A DNA stretch of 64,000 nt, taken from assembly GCF_041438805.1 (NCBI RefSeq), contig NZ_CP109190.1:6820001-6884000 (forward strand). Direction: 5' to 3'. This document shows, in pieces, positions 43,240 through 53,759 of the stretch; positions within the stretch are counted from its first letter, which is position 1; each line of letters opens with the position of its first letter. The DNA comes from Streptomyces sp. NBC_01707 (GTDB taxonomy: Bacteria > Actinomycetota > Actinomycetes > Streptomycetales > Streptomycetaceae). The position numbers were made by a program, and so were the translations under genes. The notes beneath the pieces were generated by a model. That model made no database searches, was not told the DNA's origin, and saw only the letters and a list, made by a program, of their open reading frames with translations.

Positions 43240-44202
43240 TCACGCCAACGGTGGCGGCACGGTGACCGGCGGCGGGGGCGGCACCGGCCGTCGCCGCCGC
43301 GACCGGGAGACGGACAGCGCCGCCACAGCCGCCACCAGCACGGCGCCGAGGAGGGACAGCACCCAGGCCGGGACGCCGCCCACGGTCAGCAGCTCGTTGC
43401 GGTACGTCATGGTCCGGTACGGGGTGTCGGCGGCGGCCGCGTGCAGTTCGTGATCGCCGTCGATCAGCTCCGGGCGAGGGAAGGACTGCTCGATGGCGGT
43501 GATGAAGACCGGCCGGCCGGCCGCCAGATTCCGGATCGCCTCCGTCGAGGTGGCGGGCGAAGTGGACGGGGTGAACTTCTCCGCGTACGTCACCCGGGGC
43601 GCGTCCCCGCCGATCGGACCGCCCGGCTCCATCCGGTGCGCTGCCAGCACGTAGAGGCCCAGCGACTGAGGCGTCGAGGCGAGCTTCGAAAGCCGCATCG
43701 GGTAGACCAGCCGGGAGCTGGCGAAGCGCAGTCGCAGCGGGTCGAGCTCGCCCAGCAGAAGCGCGTCCTCGTCCCGGGGAGCGAGGCGGACCGCCACGTA
43801 CTCCCACTTCTGGTCGACGTACGGCTGCAGCGCGGTCGCCAGCCGGTCGGGCAGCTCGAAACCGTTCCGCTTCAGCCACGTCTGCAGCGCCTCGGGGTCG
43901 GTCGCCGCCAGGCGCGCCACGTCGAACGGGCCGAGCTGCTCCCTGCCGACGACCGTCACCGGCGGTGCGGCCGCGGACGGTGCGGACGCGGCCGTACCGT
44001 CACCCGAACCGGCGAACGGCCAGTCCCCGGAGCGTGGCCAGAAGTGGTGCCGGGTGGCCGGGACCGGCGCGGTGAGGGTTTCGAGACCGAGACCGTCGTG
44101 ACCGTGCGCCCGTCGATCACGGGGACAGACGTACGGGTGAAGGATCCGGTTCCGGCCGCTGCGTCCGGGGCCGATCGGCGATCCGAGCATTCCTTCGGAC
44201 AA
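43240..44202 (-). CDS. DUF2330 protein lacking a normal N-terminus
   Basis: From about residue 42 the 320-residue frame fits DUF2330: ETLTAPVPATRHHFWPRSGDWPF, VVGREQLGPFDVARLAATDPEALQTWLKRNGFELPDRLATALQPYVDQKWEYVAVRLAP, LRLRFASSRLVYPMRLSKLASTPQSLGLYVLAAHRM. It ends with one membrane helix (AWVLSLLGAVLVAAVAALSV) and a basic tail. The family normally begins with a signal peptide, a cysteine cluster (ACACG) and a further beta domain. None is present here; the first 41 residues are unlike the family, and the divergent gene starts 92 bases upstream. The 5' part seems lost by deletion or frameshift, so secretion and function are doubtful. Confidence 0.7.
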   Translation of the reverse strand: MSEGMLGSPIGPGRSGRNRILHPYVCPRDRRAHGHDGLGLETLTAPVPATRHHFWPRSGDWPFAGSGDGTAASAPSAAAPPVTVVGREQLGPFDVARLAATDPEALQTWLKRNGFELPDRLATALQPYVDQKWEYVAVRLAPRDEDALLLGELDPLRLRFASSRLVYPMRLSKLASTPQSLGLYVLAAHRMEPGGPIGGDAPRVTYAEKFTPSTSPATSTEAIRNLAAGRPVFITAIEQSFPRPELIDGDHELHAAAADTPYRTMTYRNELLTVGGVPAWVLSLLGAVLVAAVAALSVSRSRRRRPVPPPPPVTVPPPLA

Positions 44203-44294
44203 AAGCGGGGTGACAGTCAGGCGCAGAGGGGGTTGATTGTGTCTACCTCATAGCGCAATGCGAAGGTTTCACAGCACGTCCTGGGACGAGGACG

Positions 44295-46373
44295 GTGGAT
44301 GAACGGTGGGAGGGTCGGCGCAGCGTGGCGAATGCGGAGCACAGTGTGCGCGGAAACGCGGCGACGGGGGCGAGGACCGGGGCAGCCCGGGCTGTGCTCT
44401 GGCTGGTTGTCGCCTTGCTTGCGGGACGGCAGATGGCGGTGGTGCTGCGGCAGCCGCCGGGCGAACGGCTCACCGATCTGGAGACGTGGATCGGTGAGAA
44501 CGGGGTCCTGCATGTGACGGGATCGCTCTACGACAGCGACCGGTTCACCGGCACCCCCTTCGCCGGGCTGGTACTGAAACCGCTGGCGCGGACGGCCGAA
44601 CAGAGCCTCGGCGTTGCCTGGACCTTCGGTTCGCTGCTGCTCGTCGCCGCACTCGGCCTGGTCGCGGCCCGCGCCCTGCCGGGGCCCGTCTCCCGTCGCA
44701 CCGCCCTGCTGGCCGCCCCCGTCGCGATCAGCCTGCTGATGCTGTCCCTGCCGGTCCGTAACGCCCTCCACCTCGGCCAGACCAGCATCCTGCCGGTCCT
44801 GCTGGTGCTGCTGGGTTGTTTCGTGGCCCGGGGAGAACGCGCGTCCGGCGTACTGATCGGGATCGCGGCCGCGCTCCAGCCGACCGTGCTGCTCTTCGCC
44901 GTCCTGCTCTGGCTGACGGGCCGCCGCCGGGCCGCAGTGACCGGCGGCACCGCGTTCGCCGCCTGCACCGCGCTGGCCTGGGCCGTGATGCCGCACGACT
45001 CATGGTCGTACTGGGTGCACCATGTCGCGGGCGCCGGACTCGGCGACAGCGCGGACAGCCTCTCCAACCAGTCGCTGCACGGTGCGCTGCTCCGCTTCGG
45101 CCTGGCGGGCCCGCTCGAGGTAGTGCTGTTCCTGCTGCTGGCCGCCGCCGTCTGCTACGTCGGGCTGCGGCGCGCCGTGCGGTACGCGAACGACGGCCAG
45201 CTGCTCCTCGCCGTCGCCGTGACCGGCTGTGTCGCCGTCGCCGTCTCGCCGACCGCCTGGCAGCACCAGCTGCTGTGGGTGCTCCTTGCCGTGGTCGGCC
45301 GGGCCGGTGAGCGGGCCTCAGACCGGCTGGTGTGGCCGGCCATCGTGGTGCTCGTGATCACGCTGCCCGGGAAGATACTTCTGCCGAACACCCCGGTCGC
45401 CTTCCCGGTGCGGGACAACGTGCTCCTCCTCGCTGCGCTGGGCGCCGCCTGCGCAGCGCCGTTCCTGCCGCGCACCTCGCCGTATTGGCAGCGGCCGGTC
45501 CCCACGGACTACGCCGTCCCGGTTCCGGCCCGTTGGAGCCGCGTGCCGCTGCTGCCGTTCTGGCGACGGGTGCTCAGCCGTCCCAACCTGCTGTTGGAAC
45601 TCCTGCTGATCCGGGTCGTCTACTCGGCGTATGCGCACGTCAGGCTGGCGGCGACGGCCGGTCGCCCCACCGCCGAGGCGCACGGCCGGCAGATCCACTC
45701 GCTCGAGAAGTGGCTGCACATCGACATCGAGCACTGGGCCAACCACACGGTCGTCCAGATCGGCTGGCTGAAGAGCTTCTTCGACTACTACTACTCGACG
45801 TTCCACTTCATCGTGCCGCTGGCCATCCTCGGTGTGCTGTACGTACGACGCCCAGCGGACTACCGCTGGGCCCGCTCCACCCTCGGCTTCGCCACCCTGG
45901 TCGCGCTGCTCGGCTTCTGGCTGTACCCGCTGGCGCCGCCGCGGCTGATGCCGGGGCTCGGCTTCATCGACACGGTCCATGGCGTCCAGGACTTCGCGAA
46001 GCCGGACTACGGGACGCTCACCTCGATGACCAACCAGTACGCGGCGATGCCCTCGCTGCATTTCGGCTGGTCGCTCTGGTGCGGCGTCATGATCGTGATG
46101 CTGGCCCCGAAGCTGTGGATGAAGGCGCTCGGGCTGCTGCACCCGCTGTTCACCGTCTCGGCGATCGTCGCCACGGCCAACCACTGGGTGCTCGACGCGG
46201 TGGGCGGGGCGCTGGTCATCGCGCTCGGCTTCGTGCTCACTCATGTCCTCGCGGGACCACGGAAGCTGCAACCGGTGGTGGACCGGGCAGCCGGGGCGGA
46301 ACGGCACCCGTCCGCGGCGGATCGGGCAGCTTCCCCGGAGGCGACCGGCGAGACGGTGGGCAGCAAGACCTGA
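44295..46373 (+). CDS. bifunctional GT87 glycosyltransferase / PAP2-type phosphatase
   Basis: This 692-residue membrane protein joins two units. Residues 30-400 form a GT87-like polytopic mannosyltransferase (GERLTDLETWIGENG, SLYDSDRFTGTPFAGLVLKPL, ALHLGQTSILPVLLVLLGCF, AALQPTVLLFAVLLWLTGRRR, SLSNQSLHGALLRFG). Residues 430-650 form a PAP2/AUR1-like domain (MPSLHFGWSLWCGVM and ATANHWVLDAVGGALV carry the phosphatase Ser/His and His/Asp positions). Such fusions probably transfer a sugar or a phospho-group to membrane lipids or polyprenyl carriers. The GTG at 44295 is the only start; a perfect 17-bp terminator follows. Confidence 0.88.
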   Translation: MDERWEGRRSVANAEHSVRGNAATGARTGAARAVLWLVVALLAGRQMAVVLRQPPGERLTDLETWIGENGVLHVTGSLYDSDRFTGTPFAGLVLKPLARTAEQSLGVAWTFGSLLLVAALGLVAARALPGPVSRRTALLAAPVAISLLMLSLPVRNALHLGQTSILPVLLVLLGCFVARGERASGVLIGIAAALQPTVLLFAVLLWLTGRRRAAVTGGTAFAACTALAWAVMPHDSWSYWVHHVAGAGLGDSADSLSNQSLHGALLRFGLAGPLEVVLFLLLAAAVCYVGLRRAVRYANDGQLLLAVAVTGCVAVAVSPTAWQHQLLWVLLAVVGRAGERASDRLVWPAIVVLVITLPGKILLPNTPVAFPVRDNVLLLAALGAACAAPFLPRTSPYWQRPVPTDYAVPVPARWSRVPLLPFWRRVLSRPNLLLELLLIRVVYSAYAHVRLAATAGRPTAEAHGRQIHSLEKWLHIDIEHWANHTVVQIGWLKSFFDYYYSTFHFIVPLAILGVLYVRRPADYRWARSTLGFATLVALLGFWLYPLAPPRLMPGLGFIDTVHGVQDFAKPDYGTLTSMTNQYAAMPSLHFGWSLWCGVMIVMLAPKLWMKALGLLHPLFTVSAIVATANHWVLDAVGGALVIALGFVLTHVLAGPRKLQPVVDRAAGAERHPSAADRAASPEATGETVGSKT

Positions 46374-46391
46374 GCGAGCGGCTGCACGTGT

Positions 46392-46438
46392 GCCGAAGGG
46401 GTGCCGGAACGACCTGTGTCGTCCGGCACCCCTTCGGC
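46392..46438. terminator. perfect 17-bp bidirectional terminator
   Basis: GCCGAAGGGGTGCCGGA (46392-46408) and its exact complement (46422-46438) lie between the convergent GT87-PAP2 and AEC transporter genes. Confidence 0.8.
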
Positions 46439-46526
46439 GTGGATCGCCGCTTACCCAGCATCCGCCTGTCCCGGGCAGCCCGCCACTCGAACAGCTCACC
46501 CCTCACTCGAACAGCCCAAGGGGCGG

Positions 46527-47501
46527 TCAGTGGGACGGCCCCAGCGCCCAGGCGGCGAACGACAGGGTGGCCATGGAAGCGACCGTGGAGGCGACGACGG
46601 AGTTGCGGGCGAGCCTGGTGTCCAGACCGTACTGGCGGGCGTAGATGAAGGCGTTCTGGGCCGTCGGCAGCGCGGAGCACACCACCACGGCCAGCAGCTG
46701 ATGGTCCGGCAGCCGCAGCAGCGGGCCGCCGACGAGGAACGCGATCAGCGGCTGGACCAGCGTCTTCAGCACGACGGCGACTCCCACCTCCGCACGCTCC
46801 CCGGAATCCGCCACGCTCTCCGACCGTGCGCCGGTCGCCGCCGGGCGTCCGTTCAACGACAGGCCGAGGGTGATCAGGGCCGTGGGAACCGCTGCCGCGC
46901 CGAGCAGATCGCAGGAGTGCGTGACGGTGGTCGGCAGTCGCAGCCCGATCGCGGAGACGGCGACGCCGAACATCGAGGCCATGATGATCGGGTTGCGGAC
47001 CGGCATGGTCAGCATCCTCCGGAAGGTGACGCCCTTTCCGGAGACGGCCCCCGTCCCCGTGTCCAGCAGTGTCAGGATCACGGGGGAGACCAGCAGCACC
47101 TGGAACAGGATGATCTGCGCGACGAACGAGGCGTCGCCCAGCACCTGGACCGCCACCGGGATGCCGAGATTGGCGGAGTTCACGTAGCCGGACGCCATGC
47201 TGCTGATCGCCTGGTCGGCGGTCTTGCGGCCGAAGAGGCGGCGGGCCAGGACGAAGCCGAGGGCGGAGACGAGCGCCGTGCCTGCGGCGAAGGCCACCAT
47301 CGAGGAGTTGGCGAAGGCGTCCAGGCGTGCGCCGGAGACCATGACGAACAGAGCCGCGGGCATGGCCACGTGGAAGACGAACCGGCCGAGCACTGCTTCC
47401 GCCTGTTCGCCGAGGAGGCCGCTGCGGCCGACCACGTAACCGATGCCGGTGAGCGTCCAGATGGGGGCGAAGCCGGAGAGCAGGGCGTGCATGGCCGCCA
47501 T
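46527..47501 (-). CDS. AEC-family (auxin efflux carrier-like) transporter
   Basis: This 324-residue protein has ten predicted helices in two inverted halves. Family signatures include FAPIWTLTGIGYVVGRSGLLGEQ, FHVAMPAALFVMV, GYVNSANLGIPVAVQVLGD, PVRNPIIMASMFGV, and PTALITLGLSLNG with a Pro in the crossing region. AEC carriers move organic acids such as malate or malonate by proton or sodium gradient. The ATG at 47501 has a short lead before the first helix. It is a single gene. Confidence 0.88.
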   Translation of the reverse strand: MAAMHALLSGFAPIWTLTGIGYVVGRSGLLGEQAEAVLGRFVFHVAMPAALFVMVSGARLDAFANSSMVAFAAGTALVSALGFVLARRLFGRKTADQAISSMASGYVNSANLGIPVAVQVLGDASFVAQIILFQVLLVSPVILTLLDTGTGAVSGKGVTFRRMLTMPVRNPIIMASMFGVAVSAIGLRLPTTVTHSCDLLGAAAVPTALITLGLSLNGRPAATGARSESVADSGERAEVGVAVVLKTLVQPLIAFLVGGPLLRLPDHQLLAVVVCSALPTAQNAFIYARQYGLDTRLARNSVVASTVASMATLSFAAWALGPSH

Positions 47502-47657
47502 GATCCTCGTACGCCCCTGCGCCTCCCGGAGCGGGGTGGTGCAGGCAGGCGGTGGGGGCGGACGGGCAGCGGCTGCGGACCGGACGCGGGGCGCGGACGG
47601 GCGGCGGGGGCCGGGGCGTAGGGGGGAAGACCCCCGCCGCCCGAATCCGCGAACCGG

Positions 47658-48926
47658 TCAGCCGGTGGGCGTACCGGCCTTGTCCGATGTGCTGACCTGC
47701 AGTTGCTTGATCCCGTTGAGCCAGGCGGAGCGCAGCCGCCTCGGGTCGCCGACCAGTCGCAGGTCCGGCAGCACGTCCGCGATCGCGTTGAAGATCAGGT
47801 TGATCTCCATGACGGCGAGGGACTTGCCGAGACAGAAGTGCGGGCCGCCGCCACCGAAGCCGAGATGGGGGTTGGGGTCCCGGGAGATGGAGAAGGCCTC
47901 CGGGTTCTCGAAGACCTCGGGGTCGTTGTTGGCGGAGGAGTAGAACAGCCCGACCCTGTCCCCCTTCTTGATCCGCTGCCCGCCCAGGTCGACGTCCTGG
48001 GTGGCGGTCCGCTGGAAGGAGACCACGGGGGTGGCCCAGCGCACGATCTCCTCGGCGGTCGTCTCCGGGCGCTCGCGCTTGTACAGCTCCCATTCGTCGG
48101 GGTGGGTCAGGAAGGCGTGCATGCCGTGGCTGATGGCGTTACGGGTGGTCTCGTTGCCGGCGACGGCGAGCAGGATGACGAAGAAGCCGAACTCGTCGGA
48201 TGAGAGGTTGCCTTCGCCCTCCGCGGCGACCAGCTGGGAGACGATGTCCTTGGCCGGGCACTCCTTGCGATCCGCCGCCAGGTTCATCGCGTACGAGACG
48301 ATCTCCATGGCCGCCTCGGTGCCGACCTCTTCGGTGATCGCGTACTCGGGATCGTCGTACGCGGCCATCTTGTTGGACCAGTCGAAGATCTTCGACCGGT
48401 CCCCTTGCGGTACGCCGATGAGCTCGGCGATGGCCTGGAGCGGGAGTTCGACGGCGATGTTGGTGACGAAGTCGAAGGAGCCGTCGTCGTCGGCCGCGGC
48501 GAGCGCCGTCTCGACGATCGAGCGGGCGCGGCTGCGCAGGGCCTGTTCCAGGGACCGGATCGCACGGGGCGTGAAGCCGCGCTGGACGATCTGGCGGACC
48601 CGGGTGTGTTCGGGCGGGTCCATGTTCAGCATGATCAGCTTCTGGACCTCGATCTGGTCGCGGCTGATCGACTCGTTGAAGCGGATGACTGCCGTGTTGG
48701 TGTAGGACGAGAAGAGCTCAGGGTGTGTGGAGACGTACTTGACGTCCGCGTGCCGGGTGACCACCCAGTAGCCCTCGTCGTCGAAACCGGAGATACCGGC
48801 CGGTTGGGTGCACCACCAGACCGGGGCGGTCTCCCGCATCCGGGCGAACTCCGGGTACGGGATGCGGGCTTGGAGCAGGTCGGGGTCGGTGAAGTCGAAC
48901 CCTTCGGGCAGATGAGGGCAGGGCAT
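47658..48926 (-). CDS. cyp125: cytochrome P450 of the CYP125 (steroid C26/27 oxidase) family
   Basis: This 422-residue protein resembles Mycobacterium tuberculosis CYP125 throughout: PHLPEGFDFTDPDLLQARIPYPEFARMR at the start, FSSYTNTAVIRF, DQIEVQKLIMLNMDPPEHTRVR, LAVAGNETTRNAISHGM in the I helix, EEIVRWATPV in the K helix, and the haem loop GFGGGGPHFCLG with Cys near 365, ending SAWLNGIKQLQV. CYP125 oxidises the terminal carbon of sterol side chains to alcohol and acid, starting side-chain breakdown. Electrons come from a ferredoxin, perhaps the one at 59961-60194. The gene is divergent from a FadA5-like thiolase and shares a promoter region with palindromic sites. The ATG at 48926 follows GGAG. 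Confidence 0.9.
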   Translation of the reverse strand: MPCPHLPEGFDFTDPDLLQARIPYPEFARMRETAPVWWCTQPAGISGFDDEGYWVVTRHADVKYVSTHPELFSSYTNTAVIRFNESISRDQIEVQKLIMLNMDPPEHTRVRQIVQRGFTPRAIRSLEQALRSRARSIVETALAAADDDGSFDFVTNIAVELPLQAIAELIGVPQGDRSKIFDWSNKMAAYDDPEYAITEEVGTEAAMEIVSYAMNLAADRKECPAKDIVSQLVAAEGEGNLSSDEFGFFVILLAVAGNETTRNAISHGMHAFLTHPDEWELYKRERPETTAEEIVRWATPVVSFQRTATQDVDLGGQRIKKGDRVGLFYSSANNDPEVFENPEAFSISRDPNPHLGFGGGGPHFCLGKSLAVMEINLIFNAIADVLPDLRLVGDPRRLRSAWLNGIKQLQVSTSDKAGTPTG

Positions 48927-48970
48927 CGGCAACTCCAGGTCGGTCCGAGGGCCGCCCGAGCCATGCCTGA

Positions 48971-50377
<1,407 letters not shown>

Positions 50378-50444
50378 GGGCGACCCCCGGCCGGGGGTGT
50401 TGTCAGGTGCTCCCCGGCCGGGGGTCACGCCGTCCGGGCAGGCC

Positions 50445-50477
50445 GAAGGCCCCGACCGGAACCCGGTCGGGGCCTTC
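50445..50477. terminator. 13-bp terminator between thiolase and transglycosylase genes
   Basis: GAAGGCCCCGACC (50445-50457), a seven-base loop, and GGTCGGGGCCTTC (50465-50477) form a perfect stem between convergent genes. Two further CCCCGGCCGGGG hairpins lie at about 50385-50425. Confidence 0.75.
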
Positions 50478-50500
50478 GTGTGAAGCTGCTTGCCACCGGC

Positions 50501-50929
50501 TCAGTACCAGTGGTTGGCCTGCCAGAACGTCCAGGCGGCGCACGGGCTGCCGTAGCGGGAGTTCATGTAGTCCATGCCCCACTTGATCTGGGTCGTGGGG
50601 TTGGTCTTCCAGTCGGCGCCGGCCGAGGCCATCTTCGAGCCGGGCAGGGCCTGGACCAGGCCGTAGGCGCCCGAAGAGGCGTTGGTCGCGCTGGGGTTCC
50701 AGCCGCTCTCGTGCGAAACGATGTTGCTGAAGCACTGGAACTGCGCCTCGTTGCCGATCATCGCTCGCGCCGTGCCCTGTACGCCGGTGGCGGCGGACGC
50801 CGGTGCGGCCATGGCCGGGGTGACGCCGAGGCCCAGACCGGTGGCGCCGAGGACCGCGGCGGCTCCGGCGACGACGGCCTTGCGGCGAGCGGTGCGGGGC
50901 TGGGCGAGGAGGTTACGGACGAACGACAC
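50501..50929 (-). CDS. secreted lytic transglycosylase-like protein
   Basis: This 142-residue protein has a signal peptide (residues 1-42, RKAVVAGAAAVLGATGLGL, cut near AMA) and a small lysozyme-like domain: CFSNIVSHESGWNPSATNASSGAYGLVQALPGSKM with the catalytic Glu in HESGWN, then WKTNPTTQIKWGMDYMNSRYGSPCAAWTFWQANHWY. This is the short APF/SLT-like transglycosylase common in Streptomyces, which cuts peptidoglycan strands during growth or germination. Two Cys may form a disulfide. A long gene-free leader (50930-51213) with a hairpin precedes it. Confidence 0.85.
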   Translation of the reverse strand: MSFVRNLLAQPRTARRKAVVAGAAAVLGATGLGLGVTPAMAAPASAATGVQGTARAMIGNEAQFQCFSNIVSHESGWNPSATNASSGAYGLVQALPGSKMASAGADWKTNPTTQIKWGMDYMNSRYGSPCAAWTFWQANHWY

Positions 50930-51213
50930 AGGCGAACCTAACCGTTGGGGACGGGGGAGTCGCGGACCGGGTCCAACAGTGCGGGACCCGGTGCTCGTTG
51001 ACCGCGTTCCGTTCCGGTGAACGCTTGCGGTGCTCGGCGACGTGACCAGTGTTAGCCGCGGCGTTCAACCGTGGCAATGACCCCTGATACGGTCTTGCCT
51101 CGCATCAGGGACCAAAAGTCCCTAACCACCCCAAAAGGTTCCATAGCAGGTCGGAGGCGGTGAAGTGGGTTCCATCTGCGGCCGGAAACGCTACTACCCC
51201 CGGTAGTGGAGGA
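50930..51213 (-). promoter_or_regulatory. long leader of the transglycosylase gene with 9-bp hairpin
   Basis: About 280 bases without a gene lie upstream of the transglycosylase gene and downstream of the ECF operon. A perfect stem (ACCGGGTCC at 50966-50974 and GGACCCGGT at 50984-50992) sits close to the start codon. Streptomyces cell-wall hydrolase genes often have a c-di-AMP (ydaO) riboswitch at this place. I do not see its conserved core clearly, so this remains only a candidate leader. Confidence 0.35.
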
Positions 51214-52053
51214 CTAAGGTCCTGTGGGCGCCTTCACGCCTTCGGGACCGTCGAATGTGACCTGGGCCTCGAAGGATGCGCGGCGCGTGGCCCTTCGCAG
51301 CGCCTTCAGCAGCGTGGAGCCGATGGTGAGGGTCAGTGCCATGGTCAGCACGGCCCGGCCCAGGTCCCAGCCGAGTGAGGTGGCCAGGCAGTACGCGAAG
51401 AACCGGACCAGATTCTCGGGCAGCGGGTCACCGGGGTGGAACGAGATGCCCGAGCCGAGGCCCGGCACGATCGTCCAGCCGTACAGGTTCATCACCGTGC
51501 CGTACGCGAACGCCGCCGCACCGCCGTACGCCGCCAGCATCAGCAGCTCGGCCCGCCCGCGCAGCCGGTCCGGGGCCGGCAGCAGGCCGGCGCCCATCGT
51601 GAACCAGCCCATCGACAGCATCTGGAACGGCATCCATGGGCCCACCCCGCCGGTGAGCAGGGCGGACGCGAACATGGTCACCGAGCCGAGCACGAAGCCG
51701 AAGCCTGGGCCCAGCACCCGGCCGCTCAGCACCATCAGGAAGAACATCGGCTCCAGGCCCGCCGTACCGGCGCCGAGCGGACGCAGTGCGGCGCCGACGG
51801 CGGCGAGCACACCCAGCATCGCCACCGCCTTCGCGTCCAGGCCGGAGTCCGCGATGGTGGCGACGACCACACCGACCAGGAGCGGAAGCAGTGCGGCGAA
51901 CAGCCACGGTGCGTCCTGGGAGTGGGCGAGACCGGAGTCCGCGTCCGCGAGCAGCGGCCAGCCGATGGAGACGACGCCGATCGCGCTGACGAGGAGGAGT
52001 GCGGCGATCGCGCGGGGGCCCAGTCGTACGGGGCGGCTTCGGCGGCCGCTCAT
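51214..52053 (-). CDS. ECF transporter S component (cobalamin-type candidate)
   Basis: This 279-residue protein has six or more helices: AIAALLLVSAIGVVSIGWPLL, PWLFAALLPLLVGVVVATIA, AVAMLGVLAAVGAALRPLG, EPMFFLMVLSGRVLGPGFGFVLGSVTMFASALLTGGVGPWMPFQM, and two C-terminal ones. The segment GRVLGPGFGFVLGSVTMFASALLTGG is a strong S-component feature. S components bind the vitamin or metal and couple to the EcfT/ATPase unit. The ATG at 52053 overlaps the ATPase stop (ATGA), so it is the last gene of the cobalamin-riboswitch operon. Cobalamin or a precursor is therefore the likely cargo; cobalt is an alternative. Confidence 0.85.
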   Translation of the reverse strand: MSGRRSRPVRLGPRAIAALLLVSAIGVVSIGWPLLADADSGLAHSQDAPWLFAALLPLLVGVVVATIADSGLDAKAVAMLGVLAAVGAALRPLGAGTAGLEPMFFLMVLSGRVLGPGFGFVLGSVTMFASALLTGGVGPWMPFQMLSMGWFTMGAGLLPAPDRLRGRAELLMLAAYGGAAAFAYGTVMNLYGWTIVPGLGSGISFHPGDPLPENLVRFFAYCLATSLGWDLGRAVLTMALTLTIGSTLLKALRRATRRASFEAQVTFDGPEGVKAPTGP

Positions 52054-53759
52054 GCGCCTGCCTCCAGCGACCCGCGCACCTGCGTCACGGTCAGCCACTC
52101 CTGCGGGGCGAGGATCTTCGCGGTCTGCGGCGCGAACGCCGGTGACGAGACCACCACCTGCCGGGTCGGGCCGTCCGCGACGATCTCCCCGTCCGCGAGG
52201 ATCACCACCCGGTGGGCCAGCTCGGCGGCGAGCTCCACGTCGTGCGTGGCCAGGACGATCGCATGGCCCTCGGCCGCCAAACCCCGCAGCACCCGTATGA
52301 GCCGGGCCTTCGCGGCGTAGTCCAGACCGCGCGTCGGCTCGTCCAGCAGCAGGAGCGGGGGCCGTGCGGTCAGCACGACGGCCAGCGCCAGGGCGAGCCG
52401 CTGCCCCTCGGAGAGATCGCGGGGGTGGGTGTCGTCCGGTACGTCGGGAAGCAGCTCGGAGACCAGGGCCCGGCAGCTGCCCGCCGCCGCGCCCGCGTCG
52501 GTGTCGGCCGCCGCGCACTCGGCGGCGACCGTGTCCGCGTACAGCAGATCGCGCGGTTCCTGCGGTACGAGCCCGACCCGGCGCACCATGTCGCGCGGAT
52601 GCGTGCGGTGCGGGGCCCGGCCGCCGACGAGGACCGTGCCCGTGGTGGGCCCGACCAGGCCGACGAGGGCGGCGAGCAGCGTGGACTTGCCCGCGCCGTT
52701 GCGGCCCATCAGGGCGACGGTCTCGCCCGGTGCGACGGAGAGCGTCACCCGGCGCAGTGCCTCGACGCGCCCGCGCCGTACCCCCAGGCCCTCGACCCGG
52801 GCGATCGCCTCCACCGCAGCTTCGGGAGCGGGCCGGGGGGCGGGTGTGCGCAGCCGCCCGAACAGACCACGGCGGACGGGAGCGGCCGCGGGCAGCGGCG
52901 TCGGGGCGGCGGGCGCCGACGGAGCGGGCGGCGGCGGTTCGGCCGTGGCCAGTCGCTCCCGCAGATCCGTCGCACGGCGCCGTGCGTCGCGTACCGACAG
53001 CGGCAGCGGGTCCCAGCCCGCCAGCCGGCCCAGGGCCACCACCGGCGGGTGGACCGGGGAGACCGCCATGATGTCGGCGGGGGCGCCCATCACCGGTGCG
53101 GCACCGGGCGACGGCAGCAGGACGACCTGGTCCGCGTACTGGACGACGCGTTCCAGGCGGTGCTCCGCCATCAGGACCGTCGTCCCCAGATCGTGCACCA
53201 GCCGCTGGAGCACCGCGAGGACCTCCTCGGCCGCCGCCGGGTCCAGCGCGGACGTCGGTTCGTCGAGGACCAGGACCTTGGGGTGCGGGGTCAGCACCGA
53301 ACCGATCGCGACCCGCTGCTGCTGGCCGCCGGAGAGCGTGGCGATCGGCCGGTCGCGCAGCCCGGCGAGGCCCAGCAGGTCGAGGGTCTCCTCTACCCGC
53401 CGGCGCATCACGTCGGGGGCGAGTCCCAGCGACTCCATGCCGTACGCCAGCTCGTCCTCGACGGTGTCGGTGACGAAGTGGGAGAGCGGGTCCTGTCCCA
53501 CCGTGCCGACCAGATCGGCGAGTTCGCGTGGTTTGTGGGTACGGGTGTCACGGCCGTCGACCATCACCCTGCCGCGCAGTGTGCCGCCCGTGAAGTGCGG
53601 TACGAGACCGGAGACGGCGCCCAGCAGCGTCGACTTGCCGACCCCCGACGGGCCGACGAGCAGCACCAACTCGCCCTCGGGGACGGTCAGATCGACCCCG
53701 GACAGGGTCGGGCGCGCCGCCCCCTCGTACTGCACCGACACCTGCTCGAACCGGATCAC
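52050..53759 (-). CDS. ECF transporter ATPase with two ABC domains
   Basis: This 569-residue protein holds two nucleotide-binding domains in one chain. Domain 1 (residues 1-240): Walker A GPSGVGKST, signature LSGGQQQRV, Walker B VLVLDEPTSALD. Domain 2 (about 325-560): Walker A GRNGAGKST, signature-like LSEGQRLAL, Walker B LLLLDEPTRGLD. The two are equivalent to EcfA1 and EcfA2, fused. In domain 2 the signature reads LSEGQ instead of LSGGQ. The GTG at 53759 overlaps the EcfT stop (GTGA). The chain powers vitamin uptake with the neighbouring membrane subunits. Confidence 0.9.
   Translation of the reverse strand: MIRFEQVSVQYEGAARPTLSGVDLTVPEGELVLLVGPSGVGKSTLLGAVSGLVPHFTGGTLRGRVMVDGRDTRTHKPRELADLVGTVGQDPLSHFVTDTVEDELAYGMESLGLAPDVMRRRVEETLDLLGLAGLRDRPIATLSGGQQQRVAIGSVLTPHPKVLVLDEPTSALDPAAAEEVLAVLQRLVHDLGTTVLMAEHRLERVVQYADQVVLLPSPGAAPVMGAPADIMAVSPVHPPVVALGRLAGWDPLPLSVRDARRRATDLRERLATAEPPPPAPSAPAAPTPLPAAAPVRRGLFGRLRTPAPRPAPEAAVEAIARVEGLGVRRGRVEALRRVTLSVAPGETVALMGRNGAGKSTLLAALVGLVGPTTGTVLVGGRAPHRTHPRDMVRRVGLVPQEPRDLLYADTVAAECAAADTDAGAAAGSCRALVSELLPDVPDDTHPRDLSEGQRLALALAVVLTARPPLLLLDEPTRGLDYAAKARLIRVLRGLAAEGHAIVLATHDVELAAELAHRVVILADGEIVADGPTRQVVVSSPAFAPQTAKILAPQEWLTVTQVRGSLEAGA

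Noticed and set aside
50930..51213. c-di-AMP riboswitch before the transglycosylase gene
   Set aside because: The position is right for this class, but I could not trace its conserved core; only a simple hairpin is clear.
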